Shown piece after piece: positions 9,631 to 19,810 of a stretch of DNA of 64,000 bases. The notes under the pieces are model-generated. The model was not told the origin of the DNA. It was given only the letters and a program-made list of their open reading frames with translations, and did not search any database. The number at the start of each line of letters is the position of its first letter. Positions within the stretch are counted from its first letter, which is position 1. The position numbers and the translations under genes are program-made. Location: contig NZ_KB850224.1 in the NCBI RefSeq assembly GCF_000369805.1, forward strand, positions 186,001 through 250,000. The letters are read 5' to 3'. The DNA is from Acinetobacter sp. NIPH 2100. Its GTDB lineage: Bacteria; Pseudomonadota; Gammaproteobacteria; Pseudomonadales; Moraxellaceae.

Positions 9631-11175
9631 ATGCAACAACTGAATCCATCCGAGATCAGTGCGCTCATTAAACAGCGTATCGGCGATCTGGACACCAGCG
9701 CGACCGCGAAGAATGAAGGTACCATCGTCATGGTATCTGACGGTATCGTGCGCATTCACGGTCTTGCAGATGCAATGTACGGTGAGATGATCGAATTCGA
9801 CGGCGGCTTATTTGGTATGGCACTGAACCTAGAACAGGATTCAGTGGGTGCCGTTGTTTTAGGTAACTACCTAAGCCTTCAAGAAGGTCAAAAAGCTCGT
9901 TGTACAGGTCGTGTATTAGAAGTTCCGGTTGGTCCTGAACTTCTTGGCCGTGTCGTAGATGCTTTGGGTAACCCAATTGATGGTAAAGGCCCAATTGATG
10001 CAAAATTAACTGATGCTGTTGAAAAAGTAGCACCAGGCGTAATTTGGCGTCAGTCTGTCGACGAACCTGTTCAAACTGGTTATAAATCAGTTGATACCAT
10101 GATCCCTGTAGGTCGTGGTCAGCGTGAGTTGATCATTGGTGACCGTCAAACTGGTAAAACAGCAATGGCGATCGATGCGATCATCGCTCAGAAACATTCT
10201 GGCATTAAATGTGTATACGTTGCGATTGGTCAAAAACAATCAACAATTGCAAACGTTGTACGTAAGCTAGAAGAAACTGGCGCTATGGCGTATACAACTG
10301 TTGTCGCAGCTGCGGCCGCTGATCCTGCAGCAATGCAGTATTTAGCTCCGTACTCTGGCTGTACAATGGGTGAATACTTCCGTGATCGTGGTGAAGACGC
10401 GTTAATTATTTATGATGATTTGTCTAAGCAAGCTGTTGCTTACCGTCAAATTTCATTACTTTTACGTCGTCCACCAGGTCGTGAAGCGTATCCAGGTGAC
10501 GTATTCTATCTTCACTCGCGTCTTCTTGAACGTGCTTCGCGCGTTTCAGCTGATTATGTTGAGAAATTCACGAACGGTGCAGTAACTGGTCAAACTGGTT
10601 CTTTAACTGCGTTACCGATCATTGAAACTCAAGCTGGTGACGTATCTGCATTCGTACCAACCAACGTAATTTCGATTACTGACGGTCAGATCTTCTTAGA
10701 AACATCATTATTCAACGCAGGTATTCGTCCTGCTGTGAACGCGGGTATCTCTGTATCGCGTGTTGGTGGTTCTGCGCAAACTAAGATCATCAAAAAATTG
10801 TCTGGTGGTATCCGTACCGCTTTAGCGCAATACCGTGAATTGGCTGCGTTTGCTCAGTTCGCTTCGGATCTTGATGAAGCAACTCGTAAGCAACTTGAGC
10901 ATGGTCAACGTGTAACTGAGTTAATGAAGCAAAAACAATATGCTCCTTACTCAATTGCTGACCAAGCTGTTTCTGTTTATGCATCTAACGAAGGCTATAT
11001 GGCTGACGTAGAAGTGAAGAAAATCGTAGACTTTGATGCTGCGTTAATTTCTTACTTCCGTTCTGAACAAGCTGCGTTAATGCAACAGATCGATGAAACT
11101 GGTGATTACAACAAAGACATCGAAGCAGCAATCAAATCAGGTATTGAAAGCTTCAAAGCGACTCAAACTTACTAA
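9631..11175 (+). CDS. atpA: F1Fo ATP synthase subunit alpha
   Basis: Regulatory nucleotide-binding subunit of the F1 head. Walker A is GDRQTGKT at about residue 169, and the ATP-synthase alpha/beta signature is in [13 protein letters not shown]. The ATG at 9631 is preceded by GAGGAATAGCG, a leader shared with atpF, and gives 514 residues as in other gammaproteobacteria. The upstream in-frame start at 9616 is not supported. Confidence 0.98.
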   Translation: MQQLNPSEISALIKQRIGDLDTSATAKNEGTIVMVSDGIVRIHGLADAMYGEMIEFDGGLFGMALNLEQDSVGAVVLGNYLSLQEGQKARCTGRVLEVPVGPELLGRVVDALGNPIDGKGPIDAKLTDAVEKVAPGVIWRQSVDEPVQTGYKSVDTMIPVGRGQRELIIGDRQTGKTAMAIDAIIAQKHSGIKCVYVAIGQKQSTIANVVRKLEETGAMAYTTVVAAAAADPAAMQYLAPYSGCTMGEYFRDRGEDALIIYDDLSKQAVAYRQISLLLRRPPGREAYPGDVFYLHSRLLERASRVSADYVEKFTNGAVTGQTGSLTALPIIETQAGDVSAFVPTNVISITDGQIFLETSLFNAGIRPAVNAGISVSRVGGSAQTKIIKKLSGGIRTALAQYRELAAFAQFASDLDEATRKQLEHGQRVTELMKQKQYAPYSIADQAVSVYASNEGYMADVEVKKIVDFDAALISYFRSEQAALMQQIDETGDYNKDIEAAIKSGIESFKATQTY

Positions 11176-11225
11176 TTTTAGCAATAGCTAGAACTTTAGT
11201 TAAGTTTGGTTCACGGATCAACCTT

Positions 11226-11247
11226 CGGAAGCTCGCAAGAGCTTTCG
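11226..11247 (+). other. Stem-loop between atpA and atpG
   Basis: CGGAAGCTC-GCAA-GAGCTTTCG forms an 8-9 bp hairpin with a GCAA (GNRA) tetraloop, in the unusually long 89-base atpA-atpG gap and about 20 bases before the atpG start. It has no T-run, so it is probably not a terminator. It could protect an mRNA end or tune atpG translation. Confidence 0.45.
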
Positions 11248-11264
11248 AATACTAGGTTAAGCGT

Positions 11265-12134
11265 ATGGCAAATTTAAAAGAAATTCGCGCCAAAGTAGCT
11301 AGTATCAAGAGCACGCAGAAGATTACTCGCGCGATGCAAATGGTAGCTGCTTCTAAAATGCGTCGTGCGCAAGAGCGCATGGCTCAGGGCCGTCCGTATG
11401 CCGATAATATGCGCCGTGTAATTGCTCACTTAGTCCAAGCAAACCCTGAATACAAACACCGTTATATGGTTGATCGCCCTGTTAAGCGCGTTGGCTATAT
11501 TGTGGTGTCTTCAGATCGTGGCTTGGCTGGTGGCTTAAACATTAACTTGTTTAAGAAAGTTGTGCAGCATGTCAAAGTACAACAAGAGCAGTCAATTGAA
11601 GTTGAATTTGCTTTGATTGGTCAAAAAGCGGTTTCGTTTTTTAAGAGCTACGGCGGTAAAGTGCTCGGTGTGACCACTCAGTTGGGTGATACACCAAGTT
11701 TGGAACAGTTAACGGGCTCAGTGCAAATTATGCTTGATGCATTTGATAAGGGCGAATTAGATCGTATCTACCTCGTATCAAATGGCTTCATCAATGCAAT
11801 GACACAACAGCCTAAAGTAGAACAACTCGTTCCTTTAGCACCAGCAGAAGAGAGTGATGACCTTAACCGTACTTATGGTTGGGATTACCTCTATGAACCA
11901 GAAGCAGAAGAATTGTTAAATGGTTTGTTGGTCCGCTATATCGAGTCTATGGTTTATCAAGGTGTGATTGAAAACATCGCCTGTGAGCAATCTGCACGTA
12001 TGGTCGCTATGAAAGCAGCGACTGACAATGCAGGCGATCTCATCAAGAGCCTACAACTCATTTATAACAAGCTGCGTCAAGCCGCGATTACTCAGGAAAT
12101 TTCCGAGATCGTTGGTGGTGCCGCTGCCGTTTAA
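11265..12134 (+). CDS. atpG: F1Fo ATP synthase subunit gamma
   Basis: Central rotor shaft of F1. The N-terminal helix [22 protein letters not shown] and the C-terminal helix ending [14 protein letters not shown] form the coiled-coil that turns inside the head; both are near-invariant in the family. Length is 289 residues. Seventh structural gene in the usual order. Confidence 0.98.
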   Translation: MANLKEIRAKVASIKSTQKITRAMQMVAASKMRRAQERMAQGRPYADNMRRVIAHLVQANPEYKHRYMVDRPVKRVGYIVVSSDRGLAGGLNINLFKKVVQHVKVQQEQSIEVEFALIGQKAVSFFKSYGGKVLGVTTQLGDTPSLEQLTGSVQIMLDAFDKGELDRIYLVSNGFINAMTQQPKVEQLVPLAPAEESDDLNRTYGWDYLYEPEAEELLNGLLVRYIESMVYQGVIENIACEQSARMVAMKAATDNAGDLIKSLQLIYNKLRQAAITQEISEIVGGAAAV

Positions 12135-12146
12135 CATTATTTTTGA

Positions 12147-13556
<1,410 letters not shown>

Positions 13557-13583
13557 TTAGCAACTCTAATTTAGGAGGTTCTC

Positions 13584-14003
13584 ATGGCGACTATGCAATG
13601 TGATGTCGTAAGTGTTAAAGAGTCAATTTACTCTGGTACAGTAACGATGTTAATCGCTAAAGGTGCGGGTGGTGAGCTTGGTATTTTGCCAGGACACGCA
13701 CCACTTGTAACCTTACTCCAACCTGGACCGATCCGTGTTCAGTTGGAAAATGGTACAGAAGAAATTGTTTATGTATCAGGCGGTGTGTTAGAAGTTCAGC
13801 CTCATGTTGTTACGGTTCTTGCAGATACTGCAATCCGTGCCGACAACTTGGATGAAGCTGCGATTGTAGAAGCTCGTAAACAAGCTGAACAATTGCTAGC
13901 AAATCAAAAGAGTGATTTGGACTCGGCTGCTGCTCTAGCTGCGCTTGCAGAAACTGCTGCTCAGTTAGAAACGATCCGTAAGATGAAGAACCGCGCATTG
14001 TAA
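13584..14003 (+). CDS. atpC: F1Fo ATP synthase subunit epsilon
   Basis: Epsilon subunit of the rotor, which can inhibit ATP hydrolysis. The N-terminal beta-sandwich contains KGAGGELGILPGHAPLVTLL, the family signature, and the C-terminal helical hairpin is Ala/Glu-rich. Length is 139 residues. Preceded by TAGGAGGTTCTC. Last gene of the operon, followed 18 bases later by the terminator hairpin. Confidence 0.97.
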   Translation: MATMQCDVVSVKESIYSGTVTMLIAKGAGGELGILPGHAPLVTLLQPGPIRVQLENGTEEIVYVSGGVLEVQPHVVTVLADTAIRADNLDEAAIVEARKQAEQLLANQKSDLDSAAALAALAETAAQLETIRKMKNRAL

Positions 14004-14021
14004 TTTGCAGGTTTGACATTC

Positions 14022-14050
14022 AAAAAAGCCACCGAAAGGTGGCTTTTTTT
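14022..14050 (+). terminator. Rho-independent terminator of the atp operon
   Basis: A-run, then GCCACC-GAAA-GGTGGC (14028-14043) and seven Ts. The hairpin core is identical to the one after the next gene (14643-14658). Confidence 0.93.
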
Positions 14051-14148
14051 ATGGAAATAAAAAGTTTAAATGTATTTAAATAGTTCTCATTATCATATAA
14101 ATTTGTTGTGCTTATTTATATTATTGTAAAGTCCAAGGGAACTTAAAA

Positions 14149-14634
14149 ATGCAATTTAAAATCGTTCTTCCACTTATTATTTCAAGTCTATTTGTTGGCT
14201 GTGCTTCTGTTCCAAAAGCTAACCCACAACTTTCACAGCAAGCAAAACAGTTATCCAATCCTGCTGATGGAAATGCCGCAATTTATGTTTATCGTTCAAA
14301 TAGCGTGGTCGGCGGAGCAATCAAGAAAGATGTTTGGGTGGATGGTGAATGTTTAGGGGAGACCGCACGTGGCACATTCTTCTTAAAAGAAGTTACAGGT
14401 AATCAAGAACATACGATTTCTACTGAGTCTGAATTTTCACCAAACCATTTAGTCCTTAAGACTGAAGCGGGCAAACGTTATTTTATCCAGCAATTTATTA
14501 AACCAGGCGTATTTGTCGGTGGGGCAAATTTAAAACAAGTCGATACAACCACAGGTGAAAAGGCTGTGGCTGAATATCAACTCGCAGAATCTGGTAAATG
14601 CAGTAAAGCGACAATTTCACTTGATAAGAAATAA
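14149..14634 (+). CDS. DUF2846-type lipoprotein
   Basis: Predicted lipoprotein: hydrophobic signal ending in the lipobox LFVGC (Cys18). The mature part resembles DUF2846 proteins, with the early beta-strand AAIYVYRSNSVVGG, a DGECLGETARGTFFLKEV segment and a later YFIQQFIKPGVFVGG strand. The length of 161 residues fits. Function of the family is unknown. Monocistronic, with its own terminator 9 bases after the stop. The ribosome binding site AAGGGAAC precedes the ATG. Confidence 0.8.
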   Translation: MQFKIVLPLIISSLFVGCASVPKANPQLSQQAKQLSNPADGNAAIYVYRSNSVVGGAIKKDVWVDGECLGETARGTFFLKEVTGNQEHTISTESEFSPNHLVLKTEAGKRYFIQQFIKPGVFVGGANLKQVDTTTGEKAVAEYQLAESGKCSKATISLDKK

Positions 14635-14636
14635 CA

Positions 14637-14665
14637 GCAAAAGCCACCGAAAGGTGGCTTTTTTT
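14637..14665 (+). terminator. Rho-independent terminator after the DUF2846 gene
   Basis: GCCACC-GAAA-GGTGGC (14643-14658) with flanking A- and T-runs; same core as the atp operon terminator. Confidence 0.92.
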
Positions 14666-14721
14666 ATCTAAAGAATACATAAAATATCAAGTTTGAATCG
14701 TTGGGATAAAAACTGCCAAAA

Positions 14722-15327
14722 TTAACTTGCGGGCTGTTCAGTCTCTGCTTTATTTCCCAAGACCAAAGTTGCCAATTTCACCATATCCATCTGAATGGTA
14801 TTGAACTGCTTTTCAATCTTGGCAAAATCAATTTTTGAAAGATCGGTTTGACCATGCAACAACGGCATATTGAGTAATTGTTGATTTGCAGCCAATAAAC
14901 TTTGGCGAATTTGATCCACTTCCGTACTTTTTAAATTGAGTGACAGCAAGGCATCATGTAAACCATTCAATTCTTGGCTGAGTGTAGTGGTGGTGCTTTG
15001 TAAAGTTTGGACATTTTTATCTTGAATCGCTTGTTCAAGGTTAGTTTGTGATTGTTTAAGCACAGTGACGTAGTCATCCGTCTCAATCTGTAATTTAGCG
15101 ATATCACGGGCAATGTTTAACATATTGCCACGACTTAAGTTCTGAGTTTCTTGAACGGTCGTTGTGTCAGCTTGTTGATCTTCAGATGTTGTTGTTGATT
15201 GTTCCAACTCAGTTGTTTGTTCTGCCTGTTCATTGTCCTGTGGTGTTTGATCACAGCCCGTGAGCGTTAATGCTGTCGCAAGTGCTGAAGTAGAGAGAAT
15301 GGCTTTGATAGAGAAATTTTCCATCAT
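14722..15327 (-). CDS. Hypothetical lipoprotein with coiled-coil region
   Basis: Not recognised beyond being a likely lipoprotein. The signal peptide ends at ALTLTGCDQ (lipobox Cys25-26). A low-complexity Gln/Thr/Glu linker follows (about residues 27-62), then about 130 residues of predicted helix with heptad-like Leu/Gln/Ile spacing, suggesting a coiled coil exposed in the periplasm. Two adjacent ATGs (15327, 15324) could start it. It is alone, convergent with the DUF2846 gene. Probably a genus-level conserved hypothetical. Confidence 0.7.
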   Translation of the reverse strand: MMENFSIKAILSTSALATALTLTGCDQTPQDNEQAEQTTELEQSTTTSEDQQADTTTVQETQNLSRGNMLNIARDIAKLQIETDDYVTVLKQSQTNLEQAIQDKNVQTLQSTTTTLSQELNGLHDALLSLNLKSTEVDQIRQSLLAANQQLLNMPLLHGQTDLSKIDFAKIEKQFNTIQMDMVKLATLVLGNKAETEQPAS

Positions 15328-15499
15328 GGCTGAACGACACCAGATTATGAGAGGAAAATCACTATAATGAGAAAATATGGAGAAAAAAGTAATTTTTGCA
15401 ATTCAGCAACAGTTTGATGAAAGTCGGGAAGGGAAGGACCTGCTTGGTTTGTAATAGAAAAGAACAGATGAACTGCTCTTTTCTATTGTTTGATCATGT

Positions 15500-16045
15500 T
15501 TATTTTGCTAATTCAGCTTCAATCGCGCTGACAATACGTTCATCATCCGCAGTAATGTCTGGTGCAAAACGCGCAACAACTTCACCGTTCTTATTCACCA
15601 AGAATTTTTCAAAATTCCATAACACTTCTGGTGGATTATTTGGCGTTAAACCATAATCAACCAGATCTTTCCACCATGGGCCTTCACCCTGACGTTCTGG
15701 AATCGCTTGGGTCAGGGTTTGATATAAGGCATGCTTATCCTCACCTGCAACCGAGATCTTGGCGAATAGTGGGAAATGGACGTCATAATTCAGCGAACAG
15801 AATTGTTGAATTTCATCGTTACTGCCTGGTTCTTGCTCTAAGAAGTTGTTCGCAGGGAAACCTAGAATTTCCAAGCCTTGATCTTTTTTGGCTTGATAGA
15901 GTTTTTCCAAACCTTCGTATTGTGGTGTTAAGCCACATTTTGATGCGACGTTAACGATTAGCAGTACTTTGCCTTGATATTGATCAAGATCAACATCTTG
16001 ACCTTTAATGTCCTTTACGGGAATATGATAAACCGACTGGCTCAT
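15500..16045 (-). CDS. Glutathione peroxidase family protein
   Basis: Thiol peroxidase of the glutathione peroxidase family (BtuE-like), which reduces hydroperoxides, often with thioredoxin in bacteria. The peroxidatic cysteine lies in VASKCGLTPQYEGLEKLY, followed by LGFPANNF (with the structural Asn) and WNFEKFLV, where Trp and Asn complete the active site. The ATG at 16045 (MSQSVYHIP) is preceded by AGGACG; a TTG 10 codons upstream is unlikely. Length is 181 residues. It is cytoplasmic, with no signal peptide. Confidence 0.92.
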   Translation of the reverse strand: MSQSVYHIPVKDIKGQDVDLDQYQGKVLLIVNVASKCGLTPQYEGLEKLYQAKKDQGLEILGFPANNFLEQEPGSNDEIQQFCSLNYDVHFPLFAKISVAGEDKHALYQTLTQAIPERQGEGPWWKDLVDYGLTPNNPPEVLWNFEKFLVNKNGEVVARFAPDITADDERIVSAIEAELAK

Positions 16046-16162
16046 GGGATACGTCCTAATTTGTTGTTGTGACAAGACTTGTTTGTTTTAACTGCAATTG
16101 CGTCAGAGTGCAATCCTCTTCCTCTCAATCCATGCAAATAATGAGCAAAACCAATCCTTTGT

Positions 16163-16936
16163 TTAAAGCGCAGCATTTTTGAGTTGAATTGGGGTTTGTC
16201 CAGTATAGCGTTTAAAAAACTCAATAAAGCTAGAACTATGATGATAACCCAACGCAAAAGCCAACTGTTTAATGGTCATTCCTTGGCGAATTTGGCTGAT
16301 CGCAAAAATAATTTTGGCTCGATTACGCCATTCAGACAGTGACAGTTGCAGCTCTTGCTGGCTCAGACGCAATACATGACGTTCACTGACAGAAAAGCCA
16401 TGTAGAACTTGTTGTAGACTGGCATTAAATAAATTGGGGTCAGACAATTTTTCTAAGATTGGCGACAAAATTGGATGGGTCGTTTGTGGTAAATAATGTG
16501 AATAAGCTGGTGCTTGTTTGAGCTGATCGAATAAAACCTGCAGTAGATGCTCAAGATATTCAGGTGCAGCTTGATGTTTTTGCTGTTCTAGGATTTGCAG
16601 TACCAAAGCCCGGAAAAAAGGTTCAATACTAAAGCAACGACAGATATCACCTAAAAATGCACCAAAGTTAGGATGCAAGCGAATACAAATATAATGGATT
16701 TCATGCTCAACAGGTAGCGATTGGTGTTCAGTTCGTGGCGGCAGCCACAGCCCATAACTCGGTGGGGAAAGGTAATATTTTCCTTCAATATCAAATTCTA
16801 AAGTGCCATTTAAACTAAAATTGAAATCCCCCCAAAGTGAAGAATGTGGCGTGACAATATCATCTTTTTGATATAGAAATTCATGTACTTCGATACCATG
16901 TAAAAATGGGAATTGTTCAGTCGCAGCATGCTTCAT
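16163..16936 (-). CDS. AraC-family transcriptional regulator
   Basis: Two-domain AraC/XylS regulator: an N-terminal cupin-like sensor (with SYGLWLPPRTEHQSLPVEHEI, the strand pattern of AraC_N) and a C-terminal double helix-turn-helix. The second helix-turn-helix is MTIKQLAFALGYHHSSSFIEFFKRYTG with the usual GY..SSF..FFKR pattern. Length is 257 residues. It lies 14 bases downstream of an MFS efflux gene on the same strand, so the two may be co-transcribed and the regulator may control that transporter. Similar AraC regulators sit beside efflux genes in many proteobacteria. Confidence 0.88.
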   Translation of the reverse strand: MKHAATEQFPFLHGIEVHEFLYQKDDIVTPHSSLWGDFNFSLNGTLEFDIEGKYYLSPPSYGLWLPPRTEHQSLPVEHEIHYICIRLHPNFGAFLGDICRCFSIEPFFRALVLQILEQQKHQAAPEYLEHLLQVLFDQLKQAPAYSHYLPQTTHPILSPILEKLSDPNLFNASLQQVLHGFSVSERHVLRLSQQELQLSLSEWRNRAKIIFAISQIRQGMTIKQLAFALGYHHSSSFIEFFKRYTGQTPIQLKNAAL

Positions 16937-16950
16937 TCAGGGGACTCATT

Positions 16951-18165
16951 TTAGTTTTCGTAACTCACTTTAGGATTGTTTAAGCCTTTGGCTAAAGTGA
17001 AGATGCTAATTAAAGCTAAGGCAACAAAGCTAATTACACCATAAATTAAGATATTTTCATTGAAATGATCAACTACGTAACCACCGAGTAATGATCCAGT
17101 TGCGATCATGACTTGGAACATGCCGACGAACAATGGCATACCTTTCTCTACGGCATGTGGTGCGTGTACAAACATCCAGATATTGGCTGAGGTTGGGAAA
17201 GCACCGAAAGCAAAGCCCCATAACGCGGTGAGGATAATTGCACCGAGTTCGTGAATTGCAAAGATCGGGAAGCCAAAGAACACAATGGCAAAACAGATTC
17301 CCACAAAGGCAAGGGTATAACGTACATTTAAATTACCGCTATAGCCTGCAAATGCATTACCAAAAATACCTGCAATACCATAAAGCAACAGCAGTGAACT
17401 AATGGTGGTGCCATCAAAGCCAGCGATATTTTTAAAGAAAGGTGCCAAGTAGCTATAGGCACAGAAGTGAGCTAGGCCGATGAGCAAGACAATCAGCATC
17501 CCGCTACGTGCTTTGGGTGTACGTAATAATGCAGGTAGATCGCGTAAATGAATAGCAGACTCAGGTTTCAGCTCAGGTAAGAAAATCACTTGTAGGATTA
17601 AAACTAGTAGTCCAATGACTGCGGTAATTCCAAAAGCACTGCGCCAGCCATAGAATTCACTCAACCATGTCCCGATTGGAACACCTAAAACAGTTGCAAA
17701 TGTAACACCGGCCATCACAATCGCGGTGGCTTTGGCAATGGGTAAATGTGGTGGCGCAAGCTTGCCACTTAAGGCGATTGCAGTTGCCCAGAAACCACCG
17801 ATTGAGATACCAAGGACTAAGCGGCTCAGCAGTAACACATTGAAGCTATCTGCAAAAGCAGTAATGGTATTGGCAATGACCATAATCGCGGTGAGGAGAA
17901 TCAATACATAGCGACGATCTAGCTGCTTGACAGAGATCGGCAATAGTGGCGCAGCAATAGCAGCCATAACGCCTGGTAAAGTAATGATTAAACCCGCTGT
18001 ACCGACGGAAATATTTAAGTCAGCTGCAACACTATTGAGTACGCCAACGGGTAAGAATTCACTGGTGACCAGTGCAAAAGCACCAATGGCAACAGCTAAA
18101 ATCGCATACCAACTGCCTTGCGTGGTTTCGATGGGTCGTGCGTCTGAAGAGGTGGATTGTTCCAT
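16951..18165 (-). CDS. MFS efflux transporter (copy A)
   Basis: Twelve-helix major facilitator of the drug:H+ antiporter-1/AraJ type. Helix 2-3 carries the MFS loop KQLDRRYVL, and VMAGVTFATVLGVPIGTWL is the antiporter motif C region (GxxxGxPxG). I use the ATG at 18165 (MEQSTSSDARP), preceded by AGGATATTCAC; the longer frame to 18270 would read through the promoter. Length is 404 residues. It is a close paralogue of the next gene (18440-19663), with matching residues throughout and nearly identical upstream DNA, so it arose by tandem duplication. It is followed by the AraC gene. Confidence 0.9.
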   Translation of the reverse strand: MEQSTSSDARPIETTQGSWYAILAVAIGAFALVTSEFLPVGVLNSVAADLNISVGTAGLIITLPGVMAAIAAPLLPISVKQLDRRYVLILLTAIMVIANTITAFADSFNVLLLSRLVLGISIGGFWATAIALSGKLAPPHLPIAKATAIVMAGVTFATVLGVPIGTWLSEFYGWRSAFGITAVIGLLVLILQVIFLPELKPESAIHLRDLPALLRTPKARSGMLIVLLIGLAHFCAYSYLAPFFKNIAGFDGTTISSLLLLYGIAGIFGNAFAGYSGNLNVRYTLAFVGICFAIVFFGFPIFAIHELGAIILTALWGFAFGAFPTSANIWMFVHAPHAVEKGMPLFVGMFQVMIATGSLLGGYVVDHFNENILIYGVISFVALALISIFTLAKGLNNPKVSYEN

Positions 18166-18222
18166 GTGAATATCCTGATTTGTCAGTAGGATGACAAAAG
18201 GGTGAAGAATAAATGAATTTTT

Positions 18223-18291
18223 ATAACGATCGATATAAAATAAAATAGAGGATAAAAATTGCGACGTCAATTAATTTATTAACGATCGTTA
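18223..18291. promoter_or_regulatory. Duplicated operator region with GATCG palindromes (copy A)
   Basis: Contains TAACGATCGTTA (18280-18291, perfect 12-bp palindrome) and a related AACGATCGATAT site at about 18225-18236. Both lie in the divergent promoter region of MFS copy A and match the equivalent region of copy B. They look like binding sites of the adjacent TetR regulator. Confidence 0.6.
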
Positions 18292-18311
18292 TGAAAATAT
18301 ATGTGACTCTT

Positions 18312-18362
18312 ATGACAAATCAACATGAGTCTTTCGTGTCAGAGCTAGGGGGACGATTCTGA
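18312..18362 (+). pseudogene. Remnant 5' end of a tetR gene left by duplication
   Basis: The upstream region of MFS copy A is nearly identical to that of copy B up to and including the first codons of the tetR gene. Here the frame reads MTNQHESFVSELGG and stops at 18360-18362, whereas the intact regulator begins MTNAHEPLPTPSDD. Similarity ends after about six codons. This is the truncated trace of a duplicated tetR. Confidence 0.65.
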
Positions 18363-18439
18363 AAAAACAGCCGTCCCGAAGAGTTGAATAGGATAGAGCG
18401 CGCATGCTTTAGATAGAAAAATGATCTATTCAGTCGCCA

Positions 18440-19663
18440 TTATGAGTTTTCATAACGGGTTTTAGGATTGTTCAAGCCACGCGCCAATGTAAAGATCAAG
18501 ATGAGAGAACAGAGCACCAGAGGTAACATCGCAAAAAATAAGATTGTGCCATTAAAGTGATCGACAATAATCCCACCGAACATACTACCTAAAGCAATCA
18601 GGATTAAAAAAGTCAAGGTGACCATTGGCATCCCTTTTTCAACCGCTTCAGGTGCGTGCGTAAACATCCAGATATTTACCGCAGTTGGGATAATGCCATA
18701 AGCGAAGCCCCATAAAGCAGTTAACACAATGGCAAGCATGACATGCGTACCAAACAAGGGCAGAGTTAAAAATGCAAGGAAGAAGGCAATACCACTCACT
18801 GCAAATGTATAACGGATATTGATTTGCCCGAGGTAGCCCGCAAAAATGTTGCCAAAAATTCCTGCAATGCCATATACCAACAATAAACGGCTAATCAGAT
18901 TGTCAGAGAAATCCATCTGATGTTTAAAAAAGGCAGAAAAATAACTATAAATGGCAAAGTGGGCAAAGCCCATAAAAATAAAAATAATAAGACCCTTACG
19001 GGCAGCGGGATGTTGCACCAGGATTGGAAGCTCTTTCCAACGCAGTGAAGAGGATGGTTTTAATGAGGGAAGGTACAGATATTGGAAGATAAACAGTAGC
19101 ACGCCCAACAGTGCAATGACGGTAAAAGAAGTCTGCCAACCATTATATTGAGCCAGCCATGTTCCCATTGGGACACCCAATACACTGGCTAAAGTTACCC
19201 CAAAGGCCACCCATGCAGTCGCTTTGGCAATGGGTAAATGGGGTGGTGCAAGACGGCCACTCAAGGCGACAGCTGTTGCCCAAAAACCACCAATTGCGAC
19301 ACCCAAAATAATACGACCGATTAATAACGTGATGAAATTAGGTGCAAATGCGGTGAGCAAATTCGCAACAATCATCAACAGGGTTAAAATCAGCAGCAAA
19401 GAACGCCGATCAAGCGTCTTGGCAGAAATAGGAATAAGTACTGCGGCAAACATCCCGACGATTGCGGTTAAAGACACGGTTAGACCTGCTGTGCCAACTG
19501 AGATTTGAAAGTCCCGTGCGATTTCGTTGAGAACACCAACGGCAAGAAATTCACCCGTAACCATAGCAAAAGCGCTGAGAGTTACAGATAAAAGTGCAAA
19601 CCAATTGCCTTGAGCGGGACTTGATTCAATGGGGAGTATCTCGGTTGAAGATGGGTTTTCCAT
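18440..19663 (-). CDS. MFS efflux transporter (copy B)
   Basis: Twelve-helix DHA1/AraJ-type MFS protein, paralogous to the 16951-18165 gene. The two share NLxTAFxxxFxxLLxxRxxLGxxIGGFWATAxALSG, which includes helix 4, and the ending LARGLNNPKTRYEN versus LAKGLNNPKVSYEN. The start at 19663 (MENPSSTEI) is supported by AAGGAAATTC. Length is 407 residues. It is divergent from the tetR gene at 19811, which is probably its repressor. Substrate unknown; the family exports sugars, drugs or other small molecules. Confidence 0.9.
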   Translation of the reverse strand: MENPSSTEILPIESSPAQGNWFALLSVTLSAFAMVTGEFLAVGVLNEIARDFQISVGTAGLTVSLTAIVGMFAAVLIPISAKTLDRRSLLLILTLLMIVANLLTAFAPNFITLLIGRIILGVAIGGFWATAVALSGRLAPPHLPIAKATAWVAFGVTLASVLGVPMGTWLAQYNGWQTSFTVIALLGVLLFIFQYLYLPSLKPSSSLRWKELPILVQHPAARKGLIIFIFMGFAHFAIYSYFSAFFKHQMDFSDNLISRLLLVYGIAGIFGNIFAGYLGQINIRYTFAVSGIAFFLAFLTLPLFGTHVMLAIVLTALWGFAYGIIPTAVNIWMFTHAPEAVEKGMPMVTLTFLILIALGSMFGGIIVDHFNGTILFFAMLPLVLCSLILIFTLARGLNNPKTRYENS

Positions 19664-19722
19664 ATGAATTTCCTTATTTGTCATTAAGATGACAAAAGGG
19701 TGAAGAATAAATGAATTTTTTA

Positions 19723-19792
19723 TAACGATCGATATAAAATAAAATAGTTGATAAAAGTTGCTGCGTCAATTAATTTAGTAATGATCGTTATG
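19723..19792. promoter_or_regulatory. Operator region between tetR and MFS copy B
   Basis: Contains ATAACGATCGATAT (about 19723-19736) and TAATGATCGTTA (about 19779-19790), the counterparts of the copy A sites. The second has decayed by one base from the perfect palindrome in copy A. Probable TetR operators controlling both divergent genes. Confidence 0.6.
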
Positions 19793-19810
19793 AAAATATT
19801 TGTGACTCTT

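Noticed and set aside
18140-18270. N-terminal extension of MFS copy A to 18270
   Set aside because: It would read through the operator region; the ATG at 18165 has a ribosome binding site and matches the paralogue's start.
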